A program made the position numbers and the translations under genes. From Microbacterium lacus (GTDB taxonomy: Bacteria; Actinomycetota; Actinomycetes; Actinomycetales; Microbacteriaceae), in NCBI RefSeq assembly GCF_002812805.1, contig NZ_NMUM01000022.1, positions 1 to 64,000 of the forward strand: a DNA stretch of 64,000 nt, read 5' to 3'. This document shows, piece after piece, positions 16,661 through 24,500 of the stretch. How positions within the stretch are numbered: the stretch's first letter is position 1; every line of letters starts with the position of its first letter. Under the pieces are notes generated by a model, which saw only the letters and a list, made by a program, of their open reading frames with translations, was not told the origin of the DNA and did no database searches.

Positions 16661-17266
16661 TCAGCCCACGCGCACGTAACGAACGTGTGTCGCGAGGGGC
16701 GAGTGCAAGACATCTACGGGCTCGAACGGGAACTCCTCCGGGCCGTCGAAGATACGCTCGCCGGAGCCGAGCAGCACGGGGGCGATATCGAGCGTGAGCT
16801 CGTCGACAACACCGGCCGCGAGCGCCTGCCGGACGGTGGATGCACCGCCGGCTATGTGAATTCCTTCGTCGCCCGCAATCTCGCGAGCACGAGCGTAGGC
16901 GGCGTCGAAGCCGTCCGTGACGAAGTGGAAGGTCGTCCCGCCCTCCATCTCGATCGACTCTCGCGGGTGATGTGTGAGCACGAAAACCGGTGCGTGGTAC
17001 GGCGGCTCCGCCCCCCACCATCCGCGCCACTCCTCGTCCCATTCACCGCGAATCGGCCCGAACATATTGCGGCCCATGACGTACGCGCGGCGCGGCCGCC
17101 CGAGCCACGCGCTCGCAGTGGCGTCGGCGTCGTTGGCGCGCGGGTCGCCGATGTGCCAACCGTGCAGACGTAGCCCGCCAATCCCGAGCGGGTTCTCGAG
17201 ACTCTGCTCGGGACCCGCAATGAAGCCGTCGAGTGAGATCGAGACGTGGCAGGTGGTGTCAGGCAT
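16661..17266 (-). CDS. RibD C-terminal/DHFR-like family protein
   Basis: A 201-residue stand-alone reductase-fold protein. It has HVSISLDGFIAGPEQS at the start, RRAYVMGRNMFGPIRG near residue 60, APVFVLTHHPRESIEMEGGT in the middle, IHIAGGASTVRQAL near 136 and IAPVLLGSGERIFDG near 160. The family uses NADPH, and the substrate is unknown. It is paralogous to 12516-13079. The VOC remnant lies immediately beyond its stop. Confidence 0.85.
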   Translation of the reverse strand: MPDTTCHVSISLDGFIAGPEQSLENPLGIGGLRLHGWHIGDPRANDADATASAWLGRPRRAYVMGRNMFGPIRGEWDEEWRGWWGAEPPYHAPVFVLTHHPRESIEMEGGTTFHFVTDGFDAAYARAREIAGDEGIHIAGGASTVRQALAAGVVDELTLDIAPVLLGSGERIFDGPEEFPFEPVDVLHSPLATHVRYVRVG

Positions 17267-17359
17267 CCGGGACCTTTCGAGGTCGATCGTGATCGCGCTG
17301 ACCGGAATCTACCCGAGAGGGGGAGCTGGCGACAGGACCCCATGCGTCCCCGAGGGCGA

Positions 17360-17794
17360 TCACGGCACGGTCAGCCGACCGAGACGCATCAGGATCGCGA
17401 ACCGGTCGGGTACGCCCCAATGCTCGACGATGCGCCCGTCCCGTACTCGGGCAACGTCGATAACGGTGAAGTGCACCGACTTTCCGGTAGGCGGACCGAA
17501 GAACGGTCCCGTATTCGTTGCGGCTCCCTCGGCGCGGATCCAGACGATGTCGTCTTGTTCGGCCCAGTCCTCGATCGTGAAAGTCAGATCAGGCATGCCG
17601 CGGTGCACATCGGCGATGCCCTGCTTGATTTTCGCAATCGCCTCGTCGCCTGTGCCGGCGAGCCCGAACTGATGCTCGATCATCTCTGGCGCGCACAACT
17701 CGTCGACGATGTCCTGGTTGCCACCGGCAAACCCCTCGTGCAACATTCGCTCGAGAACGCGCACCGCCGGCGAGCTGGCCCTCTCATCACTCAT
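17360..17794 (-). CDS. SnoaL-like ester-cyclase-type protein
   Basis: The protein is 144 residues from ATG 17794, which follows AGAGGATC. It has the SnoaL/NTF2-like pattern: VRVLERMLHEGFAGGNQDIVDEL, APEMIEHQFG, VHRGMPDLTFTIEDWAEQDD and GRIVEHWGVPD. The conserved H, D and W pattern matches ester-cyclase-type SnoaL proteins of polyketide tailoring, but no such cluster is near. The gene is divergent from a TetR regulator with a repeat-filled gap, so it is probably that regulator's target. Confidence 0.8.
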   Translation of the reverse strand: MSDERASSPAVRVLERMLHEGFAGGNQDIVDELCAPEMIEHQFGLAGTGDEAIAKIKQGIADVHRGMPDLTFTIEDWAEQDDIVWIRAEGAATNTGPFFGPPTGKSVHFTVIDVARVRDGRIVEHWGVPDRFAILMRLGRLTVP

Positions 17795-17822
17795 GAACGA
17801 TCCTCTCGTCAGATGCATTGGT

Positions 17823-17859
17823 AGTGCAGTGAGTGCAGTTAGTGTGCAGTTAACGCAGT
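17823..17859. repeat. Four GCAG repeats in the TetR divergent gap
   Basis: The core GCAG occurs at 17826, 17835, 17846 and 17855, mostly as AGTGCAGT, at spacings of 9, 11 and 9 bases. The array fills the 63-base gap between the SnoaL-like gene and the TetR gene and may be the operator. Confidence 0.55.
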
Positions 17860-18493
17860 GGTTAGTCTGGACCTCGTGGACTCGAGCGTCAAGACCCCCG
17901 CGCTGTCGTACCGGCAGTCGCAAGCGGAATCGACACGGGTGCGCATCGCCGAGGCTGCCCAACGACTGTTCGCACGGGACGGCTACGCGGCGACGAGCAT
18001 GAGCGCGATCGCACACAGCGCCGGCGTGGGCAACAGGACTGTGTATGCCGCCTTCGGCGCCAAGCGCGAGATTCTGAATCTGATTTGCGAAATCTGGCTC
18101 GAGCGTGCAGGTGCCCGATCCCTCGCCCGAGAGATCCTCGCCGACCCGGACCCCCTCCAGCGGCTGCGCGGCGCCGCCCGCTGGTTGACCACCCTCTATG
18201 CGACGGACTTCGACGTGGTGCGCATATTGGATTCCGCCATAGATGAGGATGCGGAGACGCGCGAGGTTCTTCGCGCGAAGCTGCGCGGTCGCAACCGTGT
18301 CATGGACGCGCTGATTGCCTCGGTCGAGAAGGATCTATCGATGTCGCTCGCCGACGCGCAGGCGATCTTCCGTGCCTACGCGGCGGCTGGGGTCTACGGT
18401 GAACTCGTCATGGACTCCGGGTGGTCGGCGGAACGATTCGAGCGTTGGCTTGCCGACACGCTTGTTGCCCAACTGTTCGCCTCCGAGCGCTGA
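17858..18493 (+). CDS. TetR-family repressor
   Basis: The protein is 211 residues from GTG 17858. A GTG at 17876 would give 205 and would leave the whole repeat array upstream, so it is a serious alternative. The TetR helix-turn-helix is at about residues 30-75 (IAEAAQRLFARDGYAATSMS, then AGVGNRTVYAAFGAKREIL). The rest is an all-helical ligand and dimer domain. Neither start has a clear Shine-Dalgarno sequence. Local repression of itself and of the divergent SnoaL-like gene is inferred. Confidence 0.85.
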   Translation: MVSLDLVDSSVKTPALSYRQSQAESTRVRIAEAAQRLFARDGYAATSMSAIAHSAGVGNRTVYAAFGAKREILNLICEIWLERAGARSLAREILADPDPLQRLRGAARWLTTLYATDFDVVRILDSAIDEDAETREVLRAKLRGRNRVMDALIASVEKDLSMSLADAQAIFRAYAAAGVYGELVMDSGWSAERFERWLADTLVAQLFASER

Positions 18494-18546
18494 CCGAGTC
18501 TCTCGCGTTGCTGTTCGTCCGGCAACAATCGGTTGCAGGTGCGCGA

Positions 18547-20535
18547 TCACCGTCGACGCTTGAGCGCCGTGCGCAGGCTCCGGAGCAACAACAACAGTCC
18601 GCCGAGGGCCATGATGCTGCCGAGGAAGGCGAATGCCGGAACGTCGCCGGTCAGCATGGGCCCGCCGTCGTCGACACTCAGGATGATGCCCGAGATCACG
18701 AGGGCGATGCCGATGAGAGTCATCGTCACCCGCCCGAGCAGACCATCGATCCAGGAACGCTCGTCGGGCGTTTCGAACGTGCGAAGTCGCACCGACAGAG
18801 TGCCGTCGTCCAGGGACTGGGTGAGGTTCTCGATGCGGCGCGGCAGCCGGCGGGATTGCTCGATGAGCAAAGACGACCACGTCTGTGCGCTCAGCAGTGC
18901 TTTCGTCGGGGAGAGGAGCGACTGAGCCAACCGCGGCGCAATGTGCAGCGCTCTACCGACCATGTCGTAGTCCGGAACGAGCTTGCGCAAGGTGCTCTCG
19001 AGTGAGGCGAGCGTGCGGAAGACGAGAAGAAGGGATGGCGGCAGAGCCATCCGGTTGCGTCTCAGCACGTCGAGCAGAAGACGGAAGATATTCTCGTCGG
19101 CGCGCGCATTGTCGTTGGAAAGGGCATTATGCAGACGAGTGAGGATCACCCCGATATCGCGCTGCAGAGCCACGGTGTCGAAATCACCGGATGGTCGCCC
19201 GCACATCAGCAGGGCGGCATCCGTCACCGCGACATCGTCTTCGTTCGCCATGCCGATGAGCAACGGCACCAGCAGACGCCGCATGCTGCTCTCGACGATG
19301 CCCACCGACCCGAAGTCGATGAGGGTGATCGTGCTCGAACCGTCGGCGTCGCGGTCCTCGTCCAAGATGAGGTTGCCAGGGTGCAGGTCGGCGTGGAAGA
19401 TCCCGCGTACGACGATCTGATCGACGACGGCATCGACGAGGTCATCCGCGATCTCGACGGCCAGGTCGTGAGGCAGCTCGCCGGGCTGAAGTCGGCTGAA
19501 CGGGGTGCCGCCCACACGCTCTTGCACGATCATCCGGTCGGTGCAGTGGTCGCGGAACATCTGGGGGATCCGCAGATGCGAACGGGGGTTACCCGCGATC
19601 GCCGCGCGGAGCATCTCGCCGTTCGCGACCTCGGTGCGGTAGTCGAGCTCTTCGCGCAGCCCACGAGCGAACTCGGTGACCAGCGGGTGCAGCCCGTAAT
19701 CCTTGGCCCAGTCGGTGCGAGCCTCGGCATCCGACGCCAACCGATCGAGGATGTCGAGGTCCGTCGTCACCTGCGCTCGCGCTCGCGGCCGCTGGATCTT
19801 GACGACGACCTCTTCGCCGCTGATCAGACGCGCAGCATGGACCTGGGCGACGGATGCCGCGGCGAGCGGTTCCGGATCGATCTCGGCGAACACCTGCTCG
19901 ATCGGCACGCCCAGCTCCTCGATGATCGCCGCCTGCGCCTCAGCCCACGGGATCGGCGACGAGTCCATCTGGAGGGTCGAGAGGGCGTCGATGAGCGCGG
20001 GTGGGAGGACATCCTCACGAGAGGAGAGCACCTGGCCGAGCTTGACGAACGTCACACCGGCCTCGTTCATCGCCGACACCAGCGCGGTGGGAAGCTCGCC
20101 GTCGCCACGACGACGGCTTTCGTAGAACGTGAGCCCGTTGCGGGAGCCGATCGCCACGATCTGCGCGTAGCGCCGCGCCCGGTCGCGGCGACGGATGGCA
20201 TCGCGCACCACGCTGATCGGATTGCGCATGCGGTGCGAGGGCCAGAGGAACTCGAGGGTCAGCACGGCGATGACGACCGCGGCGAACATCCATCCGACGG
20301 TGAGCGCGACGAATGCGATCGCCACTCCTGCGGAAGCGATGAATCGTCCGTCGGCGTAGACATCCGCCTCGTTCAGCGTCCAGATGGCGACCGGGGACGC
20401 AAGGAGGAAAACCACGAGGGACGTGATGAACGTGCGCAACCATCCGACCTCGACGTCGAGCAGTCGACGGACGATCCAGGCCGCGGCGAGAGCGAGGACG
20501 ACGATGACGATGGTGAAGATGAGCCAGCTCGGCAT
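18547..20535 (-). CDS. ABC1/UbiB (AarF) atypical kinase, membrane-anchored
   Basis: The 662-residue protein has two or three N-terminal membrane helices (residues 4-100), an ABC1 kinase-like domain (about 150-450) and two C-terminal helices (about 585-655). Family marks are VTFVKLGQVLSSREDVLP (KxGQ), AAASVAQVHAA (Ala-rich nucleotide loop), VVVKIQRPRA (lysine), FHADLHPGNL and LIDFGSVG. UbiB-type kinases have ATPase activity and support quinone or lipid metabolism. In actinobacteria the partner is unclear. The DoxX-like gene upstream is 20 bases away and probably shares the transcript. Confidence 0.9.
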   Translation of the reverse strand: MPSWLIFTIVIVVLALAAAWIVRRLLDVEVGWLRTFITSLVVFLLASPVAIWTLNEADVYADGRFIASAGVAIAFVALTVGWMFAAVVIAVLTLEFLWPSHRMRNPISVVRDAIRRRDRARRYAQIVAIGSRNGLTFYESRRRGDGELPTALVSAMNEAGVTFVKLGQVLSSREDVLPPALIDALSTLQMDSSPIPWAEAQAAIIEELGVPIEQVFAEIDPEPLAAASVAQVHAARLISGEEVVVKIQRPRARAQVTTDLDILDRLASDAEARTDWAKDYGLHPLVTEFARGLREELDYRTEVANGEMLRAAIAGNPRSHLRIPQMFRDHCTDRMIVQERVGGTPFSRLQPGELPHDLAVEIADDLVDAVVDQIVVRGIFHADLHPGNLILDEDRDADGSSTITLIDFGSVGIVESSMRRLLVPLLIGMANEDDVAVTDAALLMCGRPSGDFDTVALQRDIGVILTRLHNALSNDNARADENIFRLLLDVLRRNRMALPPSLLLVFRTLASLESTLRKLVPDYDMVGRALHIAPRLAQSLLSPTKALLSAQTWSSLLIEQSRRLPRRIENLTQSLDDGTLSVRLRTFETPDERSWIDGLLGRVTMTLIGIALVISGIILSVDDGGPMLTGDVPAFAFLGSIMALGGLLLLLRSLRTALKRRR

Positions 20536-20555
20536 GAGCCGATTCTGTCAGCGTG

Positions 20556-20975
20556 TCAGCTCGGGGTGGTGCGGACACGGCGCGCCCGCCAAGCTCGCCA
20601 CGCCCCGGTCGACCAGAGCGCCCACACCACGAGGAGGGGCTGGAAGAGCAGACGGATGCCTCGAGCCACGTCGCTGTTGAGCCCGAAGGCGTCCGTGCCG
20701 CGGACGAACTGCTCGATGTTGCCGGGGAAGACAGCGACGAAGAAAGCCGCGACGATCCATCCGATCAGCACGCGATGCCGCGCCAGCAGGATCAACGACA
20801 GGCCCAACACGATTTCGACAATTCCGGATGCAACGACCACGAAGTCGACCGGGAGTGGGAGCCATTGTGGCACCTGCGCCACGAACGATTCGCGCGCGAA
20901 CGTCAGGTGACCGATACCGGCGAACGTGAGTGCGGTGCCGAGCAGCCGCCGCGCGATCGTGCGGGTGATGCCCAT
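20556..20975 (-). CDS. DoxX-like membrane protein
   Basis: A 139-residue protein with about four hydrophobic helices and the DoxX-family signature GIGHLTFARESFVAQVPQWLP. Members are small inner-membrane proteins linked to thiosulfate:quinone oxidoreductase or oxidative stress. The short gap to the downstream UbiB-type kinase gene (20 bases) suggests an operon concerned with membrane quinone chemistry. That link is an inference. Confidence 0.75.
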   Translation of the reverse strand: MGITRTIARRLLGTALTFAGIGHLTFARESFVAQVPQWLPLPVDFVVVASGIVEIVLGLSLILLARHRVLIGWIVAAFFVAVFPGNIEQFVRGTDAFGLNSDVARGIRLLFQPLLVVWALWSTGAWRAWRARRVRTTPS

Positions 20976-21014
20976 GTCGCGAGCGTAGCCGACGGGTCCC
21001 GCAGCTGGCTCGCT

Positions 21015-21061
21015 CGTAGCGAATGGCGGGTGCGAGACATCCGCACCCGCCGTTCGCTACG
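21015..21061 (-). terminator. Long hairpin after the SRPBCC operon
   Basis: Arms 21015-21034 and 21042-21061 pair over 20 bases with one mismatch around a 7-base loop. The hairpin lies about 35 bases beyond the stop of the leftward gene 21095-21550 and before the DoxX-like gene. Confidence 0.75.
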
Positions 21062-21094
21062 ATTCAGAGGGGGAAGCCGAGCCTCCCCTCGGGG

Positions 21095-21550
21095 TCAAGC
21101 CTCGACGTCGCCTCGCCACGCACCGGTCTCGGTGCCCTGGGACTCGATGAACTTCTTGAAGTTGTCGAGGTCCTTCTTGACGGCGTGCTTGCCGACACCG
21201 ATCAGCGAGCCGGCCTTCTCGAGCAGGCCCTCGGGCTCCCAATCGATCTGCACGGTGACGCGCGTCTCGTTGTCGCTCAGCTTGTGGAACGTCACGACGC
21301 CGGCGTGGTGGGTGTCGCCGCCCGTGCTCTTCCACGCGACGCGCTCGTCCGGGTGCTGCTCGGTGATCTCGGCATCGAACTCGCGCTCGACACCGCCGAC
21401 CTTGACCTTCCAGCGCGTGTGGGTGTCGTCCTTCTGCGTGATCGACTCGACCTCGTCCAGGAAGTGCGGGAACGACTCGAACTGCGTCCACTGGTTGTAG
21501 GCGGTGCGGACAGGAACGTCGACGTCGATTGTCTCGATGATCTGGCTCAT
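21095..21550 (-). CDS. SRPBCC family protein (polyketide cyclase-like)
   Basis: A 151-residue START/Bet v1-fold protein. It opens with MSQIIETIDVDVPVRTAYNQWTQFESFPHFLDEV and continues with WKVKVGGVEREFDAEITEQ and RVAWKSTGG, all classic for this group. A hydrophobic ligand pocket is expected, but no enzyme activity is proven for these stress-associated members. AAGGAGT precedes the start. It follows two acidic small proteins in the same direction and is probably the last gene of that operon. Confidence 0.85.
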   Translation of the reverse strand: MSQIIETIDVDVPVRTAYNQWTQFESFPHFLDEVESITQKDDTHTRWKVKVGGVEREFDAEITEQHPDERVAWKSTGGDTHHAGVVTFHKLSDNETRVTVQIDWEPEGLLEKAGSLIGVGKHAVKKDLDNFKKFIESQGTETGAWRGDVEA

Positions 21551-21620
21551 GGGTGTTACTCCTTCGAAGTTTGGTTCGTAGTCGTGCGTGGTGCGAAGGT
21601 CCGCTCGCGGACCGCGGTGG

Positions 21621-21923
21621 TTACGAGCGGCCAGGCATGTTCAGATCGGCCGGGTCGACGTCGACATCACCGACGTCATCCGGTCCGCCCGTACCCGGAA
21701 CGACGCGAATGTCGTCCTCGTCGATGTCGTCATCGATGGTGTCGGGCAGCGGATCGTCCTGCTTGCGCTCGGTCTCGGTTTCACTCGCCGGGCTGTAGGA
21801 GCGGTCCTTCTCGACCGCATCATCTTCCGAGAGACCGGAGTCGGGAAGATCTGTCGACCGCGGCGGGGGTGGGCCTTCGTCGTTCTCGCCCGCTGCGAAG
21901 CGGGTCTTGTCGTCTGCGTTCAC
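21621..21923 (-). CDS. Acidic disordered protein
   Basis: This 100-residue protein starts at GTG 21923 with GGGAGGA at ideal spacing. It is full of Asp and Glu (DTIDDDIDEDDIRVVPG, VGDVDVDPADLN) with low hydrophobicity and should be intrinsically disordered. It begins 3 bases after the stop of the 53-residue upstream gene and lies 70 bases before the SRPBCC gene. The function is unknown. A stress or hydration role is a guess. Confidence 0.7.
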   Translation of the reverse strand: MNADDKTRFAAGENDEGPPPPRSTDLPDSGLSEDDAVEKDRSYSPASETETERKQDDPLPDTIDDDIDEDDIRVVPGTGGPDDVGDVDVDPADLNMPGRS

Positions 21924-21926
21924 GGC

Positions 21927-22088
21927 TTATCCTCCCGAGGGGTTGTCCACCGGACGACCCTGATCGTCTGTCGTGTCGGGCTGCTCGGGTGAACCGCCCG
22001 AAGCCGTGTCGGCCTCGTCGTGCGCGCCCGTGTCGCCCTGGTCGGGCGTGCCGTGGGTGTTGTGCGTATCGCCGGTGTTTCCGCTCAT
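21927..22088 (-). CDS. Small Gly/Asp/Thr-rich disordered protein
   Basis: A 53-residue protein starting MSGNTGDTHNTHGTPDQGDT, preceded by a near-perfect GAGGAGGAA. It has no hydrophobic core and resembles the hydrophilic, disordered stress proteins of actinobacteria. It is the first gene of a leftward operon with the 100-residue acidic protein and the SRPBCC protein. An upstream in-frame ATG at 22163 would add an unlikely leader. Confidence 0.65.
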   Translation of the reverse strand: MSGNTGDTHNTHGTPDQGDTGAHDEADTASGGSPEQPDTTDDQGRPVDNPSGG

Positions 22089-22301
22089 GGCGTTCCTCCT
22101 CGTGTCGATCGCACCGCCCGTGAGGACGGAGTGGTGCAACCCTAGGCGCGGCTCGAATCGCATGTCGGGGGCTTGACAACCACACTCCGTTCACGCATTG
22201 CACCTGTCGGCCTCGCGCTGGGCGACAGCTCTGTCGACCTCCGTCCGATCACGGTTGTCAACCCCCGCGAACGCATCCGCGAGGAGAGGGACGATGGTGG
22301 G

Positions 22302-23351
22302 GTGAACACCACTGTCGTCCCCGATCGCTCTGTCGAAACCGCGTCCTTCTATCCTCGTGGGCCGCTGAGCGCGCAGCTTCTGGCCATCCTGCGGAAGGAC
22401 CCGGCGCTCTCCGAGGCGGGCGATGTGGCGGGCGCAGCGGCTCGAGCGCTCGAGATCAGCACGGACATCGTGCGGGATGACGACATCCAGCTCGCACTGT
22501 TCTTGCTCTATGCCAGCCACTACGGGTCCCTCGATTTCATCGACGCGGGCTGGGAGTGGCATCCCATGCTCATCGCCGCGCGCGGCATGCTGGAGCGCGC
22601 CTTCGAAGAGACGCTGCGGGAGCGTGTTCAAGTGCCCGCGTCACCGGCGCCCACTCGGGATGCTGTCGCTCGCGCCCTGTTCGCGCTGACGGCACCGACA
22701 CCAGGCCCGAGCCTGTCGCGATTTATCGCGAAAAAGGCGACGGGCGAACAGCTGCGCGAGTTTCTGATTCAGCGCAGCGTCTACACGCTTCGTGAGGCAG
22801 ACCCGCACTCCTGGGCGATTCCTCGCCTGACCGGTGCGGCGAAAGCGGCCCTGGTCGAGATCCAGTCCGACGAGTACGGCACCGGCGACCTGTCGCGGAT
22901 GCACTCGCGAATCTTCGCGCGCACCGTTCGGGCAGCGGGACTCGACGACACCTACGGGGCGTATCTGGACGCCGTGCCCGCGGTCACCCTGGCCTCGCTC
23001 AACATGATGTCGATGTTCGGTCTGAATCGGCGCCTGGTGGGTGCCATCGTCGGTCATCTCGCGGCGTTCGAGATGACCTCGTCGCTCCCGAACCGCATGT
23101 ACGGCGATGGCTTCCGCCGCCTCGGCTTCGGCCCCGAGGCCACCCACTACTTCGATGAGCATGTCGAAGCCGACGCGGTGCACGAACAGATCGCGGGACG
23201 GGATCTCGCGGGTGGTCTCGCCGAGGATCGGCCTGAACTGCTCGATGACATCATGTTCGGCGCCGCAGCATGCCTCACCGTGGACGGTTGGGTGGGCGAT
23301 GAAATGCTTGCGGCGTTCGAAAGCGGCCGCAGCTCACTCCGCGATGTGTGA
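22302..23351 (+). CDS. Haem-oxygenase-like diiron enzyme (HDO family)
   Basis: The 349-residue protein matches the iron-containing redox enzyme family with a haem-oxygenase-like fold. Candidate iron ligands sit in the helices HYGSLDFIDAGWEWH, EIQSDEYGTGDLSRMH and FDEHVEADAVHEQ. Known HDO enzymes oxidise amino acids or fatty acids in natural-product and nutrient pathways. GTG 22302 is chosen because GAGGAGAGGG precedes it and the upstream extension has no similarity. A CDGSH iron-sulfur gene follows 10 bases later and is probably its electron-transfer partner. Confidence 0.8.
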   Translation: MNTTVVPDRSVETASFYPRGPLSAQLLAILRKDPALSEAGDVAGAAARALEISTDIVRDDDIQLALFLLYASHYGSLDFIDAGWEWHPMLIAARGMLERAFEETLRERVQVPASPAPTRDAVARALFALTAPTPGPSLSRFIAKKATGEQLREFLIQRSVYTLREADPHSWAIPRLTGAAKAALVEIQSDEYGTGDLSRMHSRIFARTVRAAGLDDTYGAYLDAVPAVTLASLNMMSMFGLNRRLVGAIVGHLAAFEMTSSLPNRMYGDGFRRLGFGPEATHYFDEHVEADAVHEQIAGRDLAGGLAEDRPELLDDIMFGAAACLTVDGWVGDEMLAAFESGRSSLRDV

Positions 23352-23361
23352 GGGCGAACGG

Positions 23362-23592
23362 ATGACGAACAGCAACGGCTCGACGGGGGGAACCCCCTCG
23401 ATCGAGGCCTACCCGGACGGCCCGCTGATCGTTCGCGGGCACGTCGAGATCGTCGACTCCGACGGCCTGGTCATCGAGCCTCAGCGGCGGACGGTCGCGC
23501 TCTGCCGGTGCGGGGCCTCGCTCATCAAGCCGTGGTGCGACGGCACGCACAAACTCAGCGGCTTCCGCACGGACCCGGTCGATCACGACTGA
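23362..23592 (+). CDS. CDGSH iron-sulfur domain protein
   Basis: A 76-residue protein with the full CDGSH [2Fe-2S] motif: C48-x-C50 in LCRCGAS, then C59 and H63 in KPWCDGTHK. The three Cys and one His ligand set is complete. The cluster would transfer electrons or iron-sulfur units. It starts 10 bases after the stop of the diiron-enzyme gene, which argues for a shared function. A strong hairpin follows. Confidence 0.9.
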   Translation: MTNSNGSTGGTPSIEAYPDGPLIVRGHVEIVDSDGLVIEPQRRTVALCRCGASLIKPWCDGTHKLSGFRTDPVDHD

Positions 23593-23608
23593 CATGCCTT
23601 AACCGCAA

Positions 23609-23641
23609 AGGCCCCCGTCTCTCGGAAGAGATCGGGGGCCT
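23609..23641. terminator. Bidirectional terminator hairpin
   Basis: The sequence 23609-23641 folds with arms AGGCCCCCG-TCTCT and AGAGA-T-CGGGGGCCT around CGGA, with one bulge. It lies between the convergent CDGSH and HesB-like genes and can serve both. Confidence 0.85.
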
Positions 23642-23659
23642 GTGCAGCGCTGCGATGTG

Positions 23660-23944
23660 TCAGCCCTGTACGGCGAGAGCGAAACGGACGGATCCGTCTT
23701 GCTCCATCTGCGCGTCGAGGATCTTGTCATCGAGCGCCAAAGCCGCGCCGGCATCGAGGAAGACGCGTGCGCCCTCGACCTCGACCACCGCGTCTGTCGT
23801 TTCGGGCTGGGGCGATACGCCCAACTCGAATCCTGTCTCGGCCGATCCCGTGTCGCGGATGCGGAGGCCGCCCTGCGGGGCATCCGGAACCTGCTCCACG
23901 ATGGACTTCACTGCCATACTCGCGTTCTCGGTGAGTGTCAGCAT
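23660..23944 (-). CDS. HesB/IscA-like protein without cysteines
   Basis: The protein is 94 residues from ATG 23944, which follows GGAAGGAGAG. The sequence has the HesB/IscA pattern: MLTLTENASMAVKSIVEQ, GGLRIRD, ARVFLDAGAALALDDKILD. Real A-type carriers bind iron or clusters through three conserved Cys, yet this protein has none. It is therefore a non-canonical member that cannot bind a cluster in the standard way. Such Cys-less HesB-like proteins are annotated in actinobacteria, but their role is not known to me. Confidence 0.8.
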   Translation of the reverse strand: MLTLTENASMAVKSIVEQVPDAPQGGLRIRDTGSAETGFELGVSPQPETTDAVVEVEGARVFLDAGAALALDDKILDAQMEQDGSVRFALAVQG

Positions 23945-24070
23945 GCTGCTCTCCTTCCGTTCGTCGAGGTGGCCACGATTCCGAGAATCGGCGCGGCTTG
24001 CAACCTCACACGCGCATGCGGAGGAAATTCCCATGTTGCGGCTGTGCGCCGCTCAGGGCTCGTGCGCCGC

Positions 24071-24427
24071 TCAGGACTCCTGGGCTGCTTCGAAAGCTTC
24101 GATGACGTTCGCGGGAACGCGGCCCCGGTCGGAAACCTGGTGGCCGTTGTCGCGAGCCCACTGACGGATGGCGCCGAAGTCCTGCTGACCCGATCGGCGG
24201 CGGGGGCGCGAGCCCGCGGTCTGCGAACCGGACGTGCGGGAAGAGATGGAACGCGCGGCTGCGACATAGGGCTGCAGCGTGTCGCGCAGCGCCCCTGCGT
24301 TTGCCTCGGTGAGGTCGATCTCGTACGCGATGCCGTCGAGCGAGAACAGGACGGTCTCACCCTCTCCGGCGTCGAGGACGGTGCCGTCGATGTCGTCGAC
24401 GAGCTGATGCACGATTCTGCGGGCCAT
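24071..24427 (-). CDS. lsr2: Lsr2 nucleoid-associated protein
   Basis: A 118-residue Lsr2, the actinobacterial counterpart of H-NS, which bridges DNA and silences AT-rich or foreign genes. The N-terminal oligomerisation domain (residues 1-58) opens [15 protein letters not shown] and contains [19 protein letters not shown]. The C-terminal DNA-binding domain (about 78-115) has [19 protein letters not shown] with the minor-groove RGR. Length and layout are normal. It is a single gene. Confidence 0.95.
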   Translation of the reverse strand: MARRIVHQLVDDIDGTVLDAGEGETVLFSLDGIAYEIDLTEANAGALRDTLQPYVAAARSISSRTSGSQTAGSRPRRRSGQQDFGAIRQWARDNGHQVSDRGRVPANVIEAFEAAQES

Positions 24428-24500
24428 CAGGCCACTTTAGCGCGTGCGACCCGACTTCAGCGGGATGATGTGGGTTGTTCGCGCGGTCGGAAAGCTCGCA

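Noticed and set aside
17823-17859. CRISPR-like array
   Set aside because: The repeats are 8 bases at 9-11 base spacing with no spacers. No Cas gene is present anywhere in the window.
19129-20910. 593-codon plus-strand open frame
   Set aside because: It is antisense to the ABC1 kinase gene and crosses into the DoxX-like gene.
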